The position numbers were made by a program, and so were the translations under genes. The notes beneath the pieces were generated by a model. The model was not told the origin of the DNA. It did not search any database and saw nothing but the letters and a program-made list of their open reading frames with translations. Below, in pieces: positions 1 through 6,480 of a stretch of 13,335 nt of DNA (its first letter is position 1; every line of letters begins with the position of its first letter). The stretch covers positions 1 to 13,335 of the forward strand of contig JAPOIQ010000007.1 in the NCBI GenBank assembly GCA_029978815.1. Reading direction: 5' to 3'. Source of the DNA: a bacterium. Lineage in GTDB: Bacteria; Actinomycetota; Acidimicrobiia; Acidimicrobiales; Ilumatobacteraceae.

Positions 1-2
1 CA

Positions 3-89
3 ATGAGCTGGACTTTTGTGTTCGGCTGTTCACCCACCTATGTCGCCCTGACTTCGTTCGGGTCGGTCGTCATGAGTAGAACGAAGTAA
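3..89 (+). other. Possible tail of an upstream reading frame
   Basis: A frame open from the left edge ends in a TAA that shares one base with the ATG of the enoyl-CoA hydratase gene (TAATG, 87-91), an arrangement typical of translationally coupled genes. The 28 codons before the stop are rich in G or C at third positions, as in real genes here. A second frame, open from base 2 and ending in TAG at 77-79, is the competing choice. The peptide is too short to recognise. The stretch may equally be untranslated leader. Confidence 0.22.
51..87. promoter_or_regulatory. Perfect 9-bp inverted repeat at the hydratase gene start
   Basis: ACTTCGTTC at 51-59 is the exact reverse complement of GAACGAAGT at 79-87, with 19 bases between, and the right arm ends two bases before the ATG at 89. 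TAGAAC at 77-82 could be a -10 element, so both arms would lie at the promoter. It could be the operator of a dimeric repressor of the kind (TetR or FadR-like) that often controls acyl-CoA genes, or an RNA stem masking the start. No regulator gene lies in the window. Confidence 0.4.
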
Positions 90-892
90 TGGACGATGTT
101 GTGCTCTATGAGAAGCGAGATGGGATTGCAACGATTACGTTGAACCGTCCTGATCGTATGAATGCGTGGACCGGGCAATTGAGCGACGCCCTACTGGCAT
201 ACCTTGGTGAGGCTGACGGTGATGACGAGGTTGTTGTTGTAGTGATCACGGGTGCCGGGAAAGCATTCTGCGCCGGTGCCGATTTGGGAGATGGCGAAAG
301 CGGGTTTTTTCCGGTTTCAGCCGACAACGACGGCCGGCCGCGCCTATGGCCGTATCAAGTGCGTAAGCCGGTGATTGCAGCGGTAAATGGCCATGCGGTT
401 GGAGTAGGTATTACGGTCGCAATGCTTTGCGACATCCGAATCGTCTCGCAAGATGCGAAGATTCAGTACGCAATGGTTCGCAGGGGAGTGGTTCCCGAAC
501 TCGCATCTCACGTCATCCTTCCGAGGATTGTTGGATTCTCCCGAGCCGCTGAACTCATGCTGACTGGTCGGATGATGTCAGGAGTCGAAGCAGCAGACTT
601 AGGTTTGGCCTCTCGAGCGGTTCCAGCAGATGACGTCCTCGCTGAAGCCAAGTCGCTTGCGTCAGAGTTAGTTCGCGATGCATCTCCAGTTGCGCTTGCC
701 GTGTCGAAGCAATTGCTGTGGCAAGGGGTCACCATGTCAGTTGAAGAAATGCTGGGACGAGAGGCCCGGGTGATTAGTTCGATCGCTCGCATGCCTGATG
801 CAGTTGAGGGTGTGAAGGCGTTTTTTGAACGCCGCGATGCGGTGTGGACAGGAAGCGTGAACGACTCCGCAGATGGCCTCTTAGGGCTCTGA
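89..892 (+). CDS. Enoyl-CoA hydratase/isomerase (crotonase) family protein
   Basis: A complete 267-residue crotonase-fold enzyme, the usual family length. Members act on acyl-CoA thioesters in the cytoplasm, mostly hydrating or isomerising enoyl-CoAs. The first oxyanion-hole motif is GAGKAFCAGADLG (about 55-67), the second is NGHAVGVG (100-107), followed by the substrate-pocket strand LCDIRI (113-118). Glu137 in RRGVVPEL sits where one catalytic Glu of classical hydratases lies; the other catalytic position does not carry an obvious Glu, so isomerase or another crotonase reaction is possible. The ATG at 89 overlaps the stop of an upstream frame by one base and has only a weak GAAG ribosome site. 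It faces the VOC gene end to end. Family is certain, substrate unknown. Confidence 0.95.
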   Translation: MDDVVLYEKRDGIATITLNRPDRMNAWTGQLSDALLAYLGEADGDDEVVVVVITGAGKAFCAGADLGDGESGFFPVSADNDGRPRLWPYQVRKPVIAAVNGHAVGVGITVAMLCDIRIVSQDAKIQYAMVRRGVVPELASHVILPRIVGFSRAAELMLTGRMMSGVEAADLGLASRAVPADDVLAEAKSLASELVRDASPVALAVSKQLLWQGVTMSVEEMLGREARVISSIARMPDAVEGVKAFFERRDAVWTGSVNDSADGLLGL

Positions 893-908
893 GACGGCTA
901 CGAGTTTG

Positions 909-928
909 CTCGCTTCTGGCTCAGCGAG
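909..928. terminator. Weak hairpin between convergent genes
   Basis: CTCGCT at 909-914 pairs with AGCGAG at 923-928 around an 8-base loop. It is the only hairpin of note in the 61-base gap between the hydratase stop and the VOC gene stop. A 5-bp repeat, TAGCA/TGCTA at 942-956, also spans the VOC stop codon. Neither has a T-run, so a termination role is a guess from position. Confidence 0.22.
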
Positions 929-953
929 AGACGTTGTGGCGTAGCAAGTAGTG

Positions 954-1616
954 CTAGACGAGCACCCATTCAACACCACCAATGTGATGCCGTTCACCAG
1001 CTCGTGAGCGATCGGTTGCAACAAGATCGACACGGTCGACGCCTTCACCTCTCGGGCCGGCATCAACAAATGACATTGACGTAGAAATCCTGAGATCGTC
1101 CCACCGAGCCCGCATCTCAGCAGGGTCGTTCGCTCCAATTGTCACGCCGGCAATCGCCGAGACAACCACGTTGTTTCTGTGCGGGGTCCACGATGACCCA
1201 GCCCAGCGCCACGATCCTTCAGGAATTGCTTCATCGAGCGACACGATTGCGCCACCGACATCTTTTGGATGGAGGTGCCTTCCTCGAATGTCCTCGTGAT
1301 CACCTGCCCAGATAATGCGGACGCCGTTGCTCGCAAGGTGTGTCAGGCGGTCATCGAGGTCATCGACCTCGTGCATGACCATGTAGCCGCTGTCTCCGCC
1401 TCGTCGCTCAATCATCCGGCCGCCAGCGGTTCCCTCGACCATTGGCGAGATGATCTCGATGAACTGGTCTCCGACAACCATGAGTGCATTACGCAGACCA
1501 AACTCGGCTACGTCATGGTCACGGACGCAAATCGCAAGTTGAAAGGTCTCGCAGAGTTGTTGTGCAATGAGTTCAATGTCACGTGCAACGAGGGCAACCT
1601 GTCGAAGTCTGATCAT
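954..1616 (-). CDS. VOC superfamily (glyoxalase-like) protein
   Basis: This 220-residue protein carries two beta-alpha-beta-beta-beta modules of the vicinal oxygen chelate fold. The first runs from the N-terminal strand RLRQVALVARDI (3-14) to FIEIISP (52-58), GYMVMHEVDDL (78-88) and the HLHPKDVGG stretch (114-122). The second starts near 150 with SAIAGVTIGANDP and ends in GGVEWVLV at the C-terminus. Glu54 and His116 are plausible metal ligands; the usual N-terminal His of the first strand is Gln6. Such proteins include lyases, epimerases, dioxygenases and resistance binders, so the reaction is open. The frame stays open upstream to 1976, but the ATG at 1616 is chosen because AAGGA lies 7 bases before it, homology begins there, and a longer form would run through the SMP-30 gene. 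Confidence 0.87.
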   Translation of the reverse strand: MIRLRQVALVARDIELIAQQLCETFQLAICVRDHDVAEFGLRNALMVVGDQFIEIISPMVEGTAGGRMIERRGGDSGYMVMHEVDDLDDRLTHLASNGVRIIWAGDHEDIRGRHLHPKDVGGAIVSLDEAIPEGSWRWAGSSWTPHRNNVVVSAIAGVTIGANDPAEMRARWDDLRISTSMSFVDAGPRGEGVDRVDLVATDRSRAGERHHIGGVEWVLV

Positions 1617-1724
1617 GGGATCATCCTTGTCGTGATGAGAGCGCAGGAGCGAGTCGTGTTTGCGCTCGTCGGACAAGGAGTGGACCGGGCAGGATTCGAG
1701 TAGGCAAGTAGAGGAGTATTTACG
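1617..1724. promoter_or_regulatory. Shared divergent control region
   Basis: This 108-base gap separates the divergent VOC and SMP-30 genes and must hold promoters for both unless they are transcribed from further away. It contains the VOC ribosome site (AAGGA on the minus strand), the SMP-30 ribosome site (GAGGAG near 1710), and a spaced repeat GAGCGC (1639-1644) / GCGCTC (1662-1667). No convincing -35/-10 pair was found on either strand. Confidence 0.4.
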
Positions 1725-2639
1725 ATGACCCGAGTAATGACCGAAGGCTTGGAATTTCCAGAGGGCCCAGTTGCCCTTGACGATGGAAGTGTTCTCGTTG
1801 TTGAAATCAAGCGACAGACCATTACTCGATGCTGGCCTGACGGCACCACCAAAGTCATTGCGGAGACCGGTGGCGGTCCGAACGGCATGGCGATTGGTCC
1901 TGATGGAGCGTTGTATGTCTGCAATAACGGTGGATTTGCTTGGCGCGAACTTGATGGAATGACTGCCCCCGGTCATCAGGCCGATGACTATGTCGGAGGT
2001 TCAATCCAGCGGGTTGACATCGACAGTGGCGAGGTGACGACGCTGTATACCGAGTGCGACGGGCATCAGTTGCGTGGTCCGAATGACATTGTCTTTGATG
2101 ATGCTGGCGGATTCTGGTTTACCGACCTCGGCAAGAGTCGTTTGCGTGACTCTGACAATGGTGGTTTGTATTATGCGCTCGCCGATGGGTCATCGATCGT
2201 GTGCGCCGCGTACGGCCTCACCAAGCCGAACGGTGTTGGGCTCTCACCAGATGGGTCGACTGTCTATGTCGCTGAAACTTCTGTTGGCCGAGTCTGGAAG
2301 TGGGATATCGAATCACCGGGAGTTGTGCGTCGTGGTTCGACGCCGCTTGCTCACGGCACGTTGCTCTACGGGTTTGAGGGTTATCAGCTGCTCGACTCAC
2401 TTGCGATCGACGGAGATGGAAATGTCTGTGTCGCAACGCTCGTCACCGGTGCAATCAGCGTGATCAGCCCTGAGGGTGAACTACTTGACCAAGTGCACGT
2501 TCCAAAGTGGGATGCCTATGTCACCAATATCTGTTTTGGTGGGCCTGATCTCAAAACTGCGTATGTCACGTCTTCGGGCTGGGGTCTACTGTATGAAATG
2601 CCGTGGGAACGCCCGGGTCTTCGGCTCAACTATCAGTAG
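1725..2639 (+). CDS. SMP-30/gluconolactonase/LRE family lactone hydrolase
   Basis: A 304-residue six-bladed beta-propeller of normal length. Family members are metal-dependent hydrolases that open sugar or other lactones. The expected metal site is visible: Glu13 in FPEGP, an Asn in GPND (Asn120), Asn169 in KPNGVGLSPDG, and Asp225 in LLDSLAID. Repeated blade motifs such as PNGMAIGPDGALYV (52-65) and NDIVFDDAGGFWFTD (120-134) match the family. No signal peptide is present, so it is probably cytoplasmic. The ATG at 1725 follows GAGGAG with 8 bases between, one of the better ribosome sites in the window. It is divergent from the VOC gene, and its last 14 bases overlap the end of the MFS gene on the other strand. 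The substrate cannot be read from sequence. Confidence 0.93.
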   Translation: MTRVMTEGLEFPEGPVALDDGSVLVVEIKRQTITRCWPDGTTKVIAETGGGPNGMAIGPDGALYVCNNGGFAWRELDGMTAPGHQADDYVGGSIQRVDIDSGEVTTLYTECDGHQLRGPNDIVFDDAGGFWFTDLGKSRLRDSDNGGLYYALADGSSIVCAAYGLTKPNGVGLSPDGSTVYVAETSVGRVWKWDIESPGVVRRGSTPLAHGTLLYGFEGYQLLDSLAIDGDGNVCVATLVTGAISVISPEGELLDQVHVPKWDAYVTNICFGGPDLKTAYVTSSGWGLLYEMPWERPGLRLNYQ

Positions 2640-4029
2640 GTTCCGGCTTCGTCATCATGAGGGCTCCAACTGAGCCCAGTCCGGCAACGATTGCTCCGAC
2701 GATGAATGTGCGGGCGAAGTCATCTGGGGCTCGGCCTTCGCCAAGAACGGTGAACATTGACTGAATGCCGGTGAGCATTCCGATGTTCATCAGGGTTGAA
2801 CTCATGCCGTTCGCGATTCCAAGGTCGGCAACGTCAACAGCATTAGCAACGGCTGTCGAATACGACGGAGATGCAAAGCCCATCGCGATTCCTGAGAGCG
2901 ACAGTCCAATAATGATGAGGGTGAGGTTGCTCCAGTGGGCTCCTCCAATCCATGCAGCCATGGAGAGAACCATGAGTACTGACCCGGCGAGCAGGAAGAA
3001 TCGCTCACCAAACCTGCCCGATAGTCGCCCGCCAACAGGGGAGAGGAGACTGTAGAACGCCGGCCGAAACAGCAAAATGAGAGCAATCGTGCCAACCGAG
3101 TAGCCGAACATGCTGGCGAGGAGAATTGGCGCAATCAGGAACCCACCCATGTACGCGAATTGGCTGAGAGGTTGGCAGATCAGGGGGCCAGTGAAATTTC
3201 GTCGTTTGAAGTAATCGAGGCGAAGCATCGGGTATTCGACGTTGCGTTCAACTCGAAGAAAGCTGCCGATACCAACGACTGCGCACACGGCAAGAATGAG
3301 CGGGAGCGTCGACGTGAACCCCGATCGACCACCAAACTCCAGAAACAGGAGGAAGCCCAGGGTGCCCAGAGCGAGAGTGCCCGCCCCCAGCCAGTCGATG
3401 GGAACATCGCTCGTACCCCCAGTCTGTCGAAGAGTGCGCCATGAAGCAGTTGTTCCAATGATGGCAAGTGGACACAGGCCAGCGAAGACCGATCGCCATC
3501 CGAAGGCTTCGATCAATGGTCCTCCGGCGACGAGAGCGAGCACGGGGGCACCAGTCATCGTCATCTGGAACCAGCCCATTGCTTCACCGCGACGCTCCGG
3601 AGGGTGTGCCGCCATGATGAGGGCCATGCCTGTTGGCATTGTTGCGGAGATTGCAAGGCCCACGACCATTCGGGCTGCGACGAATGCTTCGGCAGACGGC
3701 GCAAGGGCGCACGCGAGAGTTCCGAGGCCGAGAAGGACCGCGCCGGAGAGAAAGACCTTTCGATGGCCGTGGCTGTCGCCGAGTCTTCCCATGATCGGCG
3801 TTGCAACAGCCATCACCAGGAACAGTCCGGTAACGGCCCAAGCAAGAAAACCCTCAGATGAGTCAAGGTCTTGGGCGATGGTGGGAAGCGAAGCAGAGAC
3901 AATGGTCATCGATGACGTGAACACGATGACCGTCGAAACGACGGTGACGAGGACACGCTTCGCGTATTTGAGGTCGAGATTCGGTTCGGTGTTTGCCACA
4001 GTGGGGGTGTGGTGGGCTGTCACGGTCAT
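2626..4029 (-). CDS. MFS transporter, DHA2-like 14-helix drug/proton exporter
   Basis: An integral membrane protein of 467 residues from the ATG at 4029, with about 14 hydrophobic helices, the count of the DHA2 drug:H+ antiporter family. The loop after helix 2 holds motif A (GRLGDSHGHRK), and helix 5 holds a motif C-like GAPVLALVAGGPL. A hydrophilic N-terminal tail of about 25 residues precedes helix 1. A GTG at 4059 would add ten residues; neither start has a clear ribosome site, and the ATG was preferred. It probably exports a small organic compound using the proton gradient; the substrate is unknown. It is divergent from the alpha/beta hydrolase gene over about 85 bases, and its stop lies inside the end of the SMP-30 gene. 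No regulator gene is adjacent. Confidence 0.92.
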   Translation of the reverse strand: MTVTAHHTPTVANTEPNLDLKYAKRVLVTVVSTVIVFTSSMTIVSASLPTIAQDLDSSEGFLAWAVTGLFLVMAVATPIMGRLGDSHGHRKVFLSGAVLLGLGTLACALAPSAEAFVAARMVVGLAISATMPTGMALIMAAHPPERRGEAMGWFQMTMTGAPVLALVAGGPLIEAFGWRSVFAGLCPLAIIGTTASWRTLRQTGGTSDVPIDWLGAGTLALGTLGFLLFLEFGGRSGFTSTLPLILAVCAVVGIGSFLRVERNVEYPMLRLDYFKRRNFTGPLICQPLSQFAYMGGFLIAPILLASMFGYSVGTIALILLFRPAFYSLLSPVGGRLSGRFGERFFLLAGSVLMVLSMAAWIGGAHWSNLTLIIIGLSLSGIAMGFASPSYSTAVANAVDVADLGIANGMSSTLMNIGMLTGIQSMFTVLGEGRAPDDFARTFIVGAIVAGLGSVGALMMTKPEPTDS

Positions 4030-4077
4030 GACCCTACGAGGTGGCGAGTGAGCCAGCACCTATTGGAGGGTCTTCAG

Positions 4078-4117
4078 TTGTACGTGTGGGCAGATTCATC
4101 GATACGTTCTCGTCGTG
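4078..4117 (+). promoter_or_regulatory. Candidate promoter for a leaderless hydrolase transcript
   Basis: TTGTAC (4078-4083) and GATACG (4101-4106) are separated by exactly 17 bases, and the GTG start at 4115 lies 8 bases beyond the second box. Transcription would begin at or next to the start codon, giving a message without a leader. That fits the lack of any ribosome site upstream of this gene. The -10 box is a poor match, so this rests on spacing. Confidence 0.33.
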
Positions 4118-4999
4118 GACAACGCCGACATAGCGCCGCGGGAGGCGACACGAAGTTCCGTTGTATTGTCGTCGGGCGCTGAACTTTCCGTCATCGACAA
4201 TGGACGGGCAGGCTCCCCGAGGGCATGGTGTTTGGTGCATGGGCTCTCGTCAAACGCTCGGCTCTGGGATGGGGTCCTTCGACATCTGACCTCCTTAGGG
4301 GATCGTGTCATTGCGGTTGACCAGCGTGGTCATGGACACTCCGCACAATCAACAACCGGGTACGCGATGGAAACTGTCGCTGACGATCTCGCAGAACTCG
4401 TCGACTCGATCGATTCGAGTGAGCGTTTTTTGGTTGGGCAATCCTGGGGAGGAAATGTTGTTGTTGAGTGCGCTGCTCGGCACCCCAAGTTGATGAACGG
4501 AGTTGTTGGCATTGACGGCGGTTTCATTCGCTTGAAAGACCATTACCCAACCTGGGAAGAATGCTGGGAAGCTCTGGCGCCGCCTGTGCTCGAAGGAGTT
4601 CCGCTTCAGAGAATTCAAGACTGGATGTCTCAATCGGCTGCCGATTGGCCAGAAGAGGGACGTCAAGGCACACTTGCAAACTTTCATATCCGTTCGGATG
4701 GAACGATTTCGCCCCGGCTCGCCCGTGAGGATCATCGTGAGGTGCTCTTTGGTCTCTGGAACCATGAACCAGCAGAGGCTCTAAAGAACGTGACCGTGCC
4801 GGTTCGATTCTTCGTGGCAGATAGTGGTGATAACGCTCGGAGGCGACAACGACGGTCCGCGATCGAGTCACTCATGGCAACGGTTGGATCCGGTGTTGAT
4901 GCAGTCTGGTTTGAAGGAGCACATCACGACGTCCACGCCCAGCGTCCCAGGGACGTTTCGGAGGCTCTCGCTGCCTTCGCGCAACAGCATTCGGCGTGA
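4115..4999 (+). CDS. Alpha/beta-fold hydrolase
   Basis: A soluble 294-residue protein with the full alpha/beta hydrolase layout: oxyanion-region HG (42-43, LVHGLSS), DQRGHGHS (69-76), nucleophile elbow GQSWGG with Ser110, and a terminal GAHHDVHAQRP in which His271 is the likely catalytic base. The acid is probably Asp236 or Asp239 in FVADSGD. Residues 140-220 form a helical cap that would set specificity. Such proteins may be esterases, lactonases, dehalogenases or C-C hydrolases; Ser rather than Asp as nucleophile argues against a dehalogenase or epoxide hydrolase. The start is GTG with no ribosome site, and the next Met is too late (residue 85). It diverges from the MFS gene, so product efflux and hydrolysis could be linked, but that is only an inference from position. 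Confidence 0.9.
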   Translation: MDNADIAPREATRSSVVLSSGAELSVIDNGRAGSPRAWCLVHGLSSNARLWDGVLRHLTSLGDRVIAVDQRGHGHSAQSTTGYAMETVADDLAELVDSIDSSERFLVGQSWGGNVVVECAARHPKLMNGVVGIDGGFIRLKDHYPTWEECWEALAPPVLEGVPLQRIQDWMSQSAADWPEEGRQGTLANFHIRSDGTISPRLAREDHREVLFGLWNHEPAEALKNVTVPVRFFVADSGDNARRRQRRSAIESLMATVGSGVDAVWFEGAHHDVHAQRPRDVSEALAAFAQQHSA

Positions 5000-5007
5000 T
5001 GTAAAGA

Positions 5008-5030
5008 TCGGCGCGTAGAACCTGCGCCGA
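5008..5030 (+). terminator. Hairpin after the alpha/beta hydrolase gene
   Basis: TCGGCGC (5008-5014) pairs perfectly with GCGCCGA (5024-5030) around a 9-base loop, starting 9 bases after the hydrolase stop codon. There is no T-run after it, as in many actinobacterial terminator candidates. It may end the hydrolase message before aroK. Confidence 0.35.
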
Positions 5031-5055
5031 GTTACGTCGCCGCGTTCGTGAGAGA

Positions 5056-5616
5056 ATGGCAGACGTGAGGGAGCAAGACGATCGAATCGGCGGGGACAGT
5101 CGCCAGCGGAGTGTCGTGCTCACCGGTTTCATGGCGACGGGAAAGTCGACCGTCGGTCGGCATTTAGCAGCACGACTGAGGTACGGGTTTGTTGATACAG
5201 ATCGCCTCATCGAAGAGCGATTTGGGCCAATACCCGAGATTTTCAACACTCAAGGCGAGGAGACGTTTCGCGCTATCGAACGCGATCTCGCATCCGAACT
5301 TGCCCCGCTACCGGCTCTCGTTATCGCGACCGGAGGTGGGATGCTCGTCGACGATGCAGTCTCAGACGTGTTCAAAGGTGCAGGGTCATTAATTGTCAGT
5401 CTTGTTGCTGATGTCGACACGATTTATCGCAGGGTGGGGGGAGAGCGAGCTGGCCAACGACGGCCGATGCTCGCAGTTGAGAACCCACGTGATCGCATCG
5501 CAGAACTCGTCGCTGCACGGACACCGGCATACTCAAAATTTCCTCAGGTGAGAACAGACACGCAATCGTCGGCAAAGATCGTCGACGAAATTGTCGCGTT
5601 GTTGCAGAGCGACTGA
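5056..5616 (+). CDS. aroK: Shikimate kinase
   Basis: AroK phosphorylates shikimate to shikimate 3-phosphate with ATP in aromatic amino acid synthesis. All key elements are present: the P-loop GFMATGKST (24-32), Asp47 and Asp49 in FVDTD for magnesium and shikimate, the FRAIE motif (71-75) with a substrate-binding Arg, the GGG turn (93-95), the lid arginines in RRPML (135-139), and Arg155 in RTPAYSKF. At 186 residues it is slightly long because of about 18 extra N-terminal residues. The ATG at 5056 has GAGAGA directly against it; a GTG at 5065, better spaced from that GAGAG, is an alternative that would remove three residues. No other shikimate pathway gene is adjacent, which is unusual because actinobacterial aroK often sits with aroB and aroC. 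It ends 13 bases from the convergent lipoprotein gene. Confidence 0.88.
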   Translation: MADVREQDDRIGGDSRQRSVVLTGFMATGKSTVGRHLAARLRYGFVDTDRLIEERFGPIPEIFNTQGEETFRAIERDLASELAPLPALVIATGGGMLVDDAVSDVFKGAGSLIVSLVADVDTIYRRVGGERAGQRRPMLAVENPRDRIAELVAARTPAYSKFPQVRTDTQSSAKIVDEIVALLQSD

Positions 5617-5629
5617 CGTGAGTAATTCG

Positions 5630-6262
5630 CTAGATACTGCAGCCCACGTGGTTAGCGATGACTTGTGCGGCGTGAGCGAACACTGATGAGGTTCCACTCT
5701 CATCGAATTCGGCTTCAGCCCTCCAGCGCTCAGATAACTCCGATAATTCGTTGCAGTCATTTTGTGCAGCGAGATCCGCAACATTTATGAGGTCAGCTGG
5801 GATACCTCGAACAAACTCGGTACCTGCCTCGGCCGTCAACTCAACAGCTCTGCCATCAAGTGCCACTCCCGTGTAGACATCGGTCCCAGCATCTTCGGTA
5901 AATGAGGGAAGGCCGGTGAGCGCAATAACTGGAGCTTGCCCACAGATGGAGGCGTTCGTTAACTGATCGTTAGAGCTGTGGAGGCAGCGGCGTGCGACGA
6001 CTTCGAGAGTGGAGAATCCGAGAACGCCAGGGTGTTGAGCAAACGCAGATTCGAAGGCCGAAAGCGTGTCGCAAATTTCGATAGCGATATCGAGGAGTTC
6101 TGCTGTCTCACTGACATCAATTGCAAGAGCGGAGGCGTCCACTCGACGTTGACACGGGTCTGAAACGGCAGCAGAAGGATTTTCCGCGGTGCAAGCGGAC
6201 AGGCCGCCAACGACGAGCACCGCGATTGTGGCCCAGCGTGGTCCAACTTGCTGAACTCCCAT
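5630..6262 (-). CDS. Putative cysteine-rich lipoprotein
   Basis: The 210-residue product begins with a short polar stretch, a hydrophobic segment (about 11-22) and a lipobox LSAC with Cys24 as the probable lipidated residue. It should therefore be anchored on the outer face of the membrane. The mature part has six more cysteines (37, 64, 93, 107, 170, 208), an even number that could form three disulfides. Two stretches look related in layout: a Cys, a helical run, then a later Cys, seen in DPCQRR through EICDTL and again towards NDCNEL and VGCSI. Actinobacteria have many secreted proteins of this look, but I do not recognise a named family or function. The ATG at 6262 has AGAGGG directly against it, so spacing is poor. 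It points away from tRNA-Cys and toward aroK. Confidence 0.75.
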   Translation of the reverse strand: MGVQQVGPRWATIAVLVVGGLSACTAENPSAAVSDPCQRRVDASALAIDVSETAELLDIAIEICDTLSAFESAFAQHPGVLGFSTLEVVARRCLHSSNDQLTNASICGQAPVIALTGLPSFTEDAGTDVYTGVALDGRAVELTAEAGTEFVRGIPADLINVADLAAQNDCNELSELSERWRAEAEFDESGTSSVFAHAAQVIANHVGCSI

Positions 6263-6322
6263 CCCTCTATCTTGGTCGCCAACGGAGTGTCAGCCAAGGC
6301 ATGCGGGTAGGGTCATTGGTCT

Positions 6323-6394
6323 GGCGACGTGGCCGAGTGGCTTAGGCAAGGGCCTGCAAAGCCCTGTACATGGGTTCGATTCCCATCGTCGCCT
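6323..6394 (+). tRNA. tRNA-Cys (anticodon GCA)
   Basis: All 72 bases fold into a standard cloverleaf. The acceptor stem is GGCGACG/CGTCGCC, the D stem GCC/GGC around GAGTGGCTTA, the anticodon stem AGGGC/GCCCT with loop CTGCAAA, and the T arm ATGGG-TTCGATT-CCCAT. The anticodon GCA is at 6356-6358 and reads UGC/UGU. The discriminator base is T (U73), a cysteine identity element, which supports the call. CCA is not encoded: the next bases are CTGAG. TAGGGT at 6308-6313 fits a loose TANNNT -10 box nine bases upstream, but no matching -35 was found. It diverges from the lipoprotein gene and is followed at once by three hairpins. Confidence 0.97.
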
Positions 6395-6400
6395 CTGAGT

Positions 6401-6440
6401 GGTCGGAGTTTGCTTTGCTCCGACCCTCCCGAGCGGGAGG
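6401..6440 (+). terminator. Two abutting hairpins after tRNA-Cys
   Basis: The first stem is GGTCGGAG (6401-6408) with CTCCGACC (6418-6425), 8 bp around a T-rich 9-base loop. The second is CCTCCC (6425-6430) with GGGAGG (6435-6440) around GAGC. The two share base 6425, and the second overlaps the left arm of the larger hairpin at 6437-6480. The first begins six bases after the tRNA and probably serves 3' end formation or termination. Neither has a T-run. Confidence 0.5.
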
Positions 6441-6480
6441 TGAGTCTCTACTGTCAGAAAGATGACCGGAGACTCACCTC
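6437..6480 (+). promoter_or_regulatory. Perfect 12-bp hairpin with the start codon in its loop
   Basis: GAGGTGAGTCTC (6437-6448) is the exact reverse complement of GAGACTCACCTC (6469-6480), with a 20-base loop. The loop holds the AGAAAG/ATG start of the decarboxylase-like gene (ATG at 6462), and the right arm encodes its codons 3-6. GCATTTT follows the stem, so it also resembles a terminator. Its left arm shares four bases with the preceding hairpin, so the two compete. It could act as an RNA switch on read-through or translation, or as a DNA operator. Confidence 0.55.

Noticed and set aside
1639..1667. GAGCGC/GCGCTC repeat between the VOC and SMP-30 genes as an operator
   Set aside because: Six bases per arm with a 17-base gap is weak in GC-rich DNA; noted only under the control region.
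1269..1703. 144-codon plus-strand frame opposite the VOC gene
   Set aside because: No domain, and it covers the coding strand of a recognisable VOC protein; treated as a shadow.
1617..1976. N-terminal extension of the VOC protein by 120 residues
   Set aside because: The extra frame runs antisense through the SMP-30 start, has no VOC-like sequence, and a good ribosome site precedes the ATG at 1616.
3242..4051. 269-codon frame opposite the MFS gene
   Set aside because: Arg/Pro/Thr-rich with no recognisable motif; the opposite strand encodes a full 14-helix transporter.
6401..6480. T-box riboswitch after tRNA-Cys
   Set aside because: No conserved T-box antiterminator sequence or specifier loop is seen; the hairpins follow a tRNA gene rather than lead a synthetase or amino acid gene.
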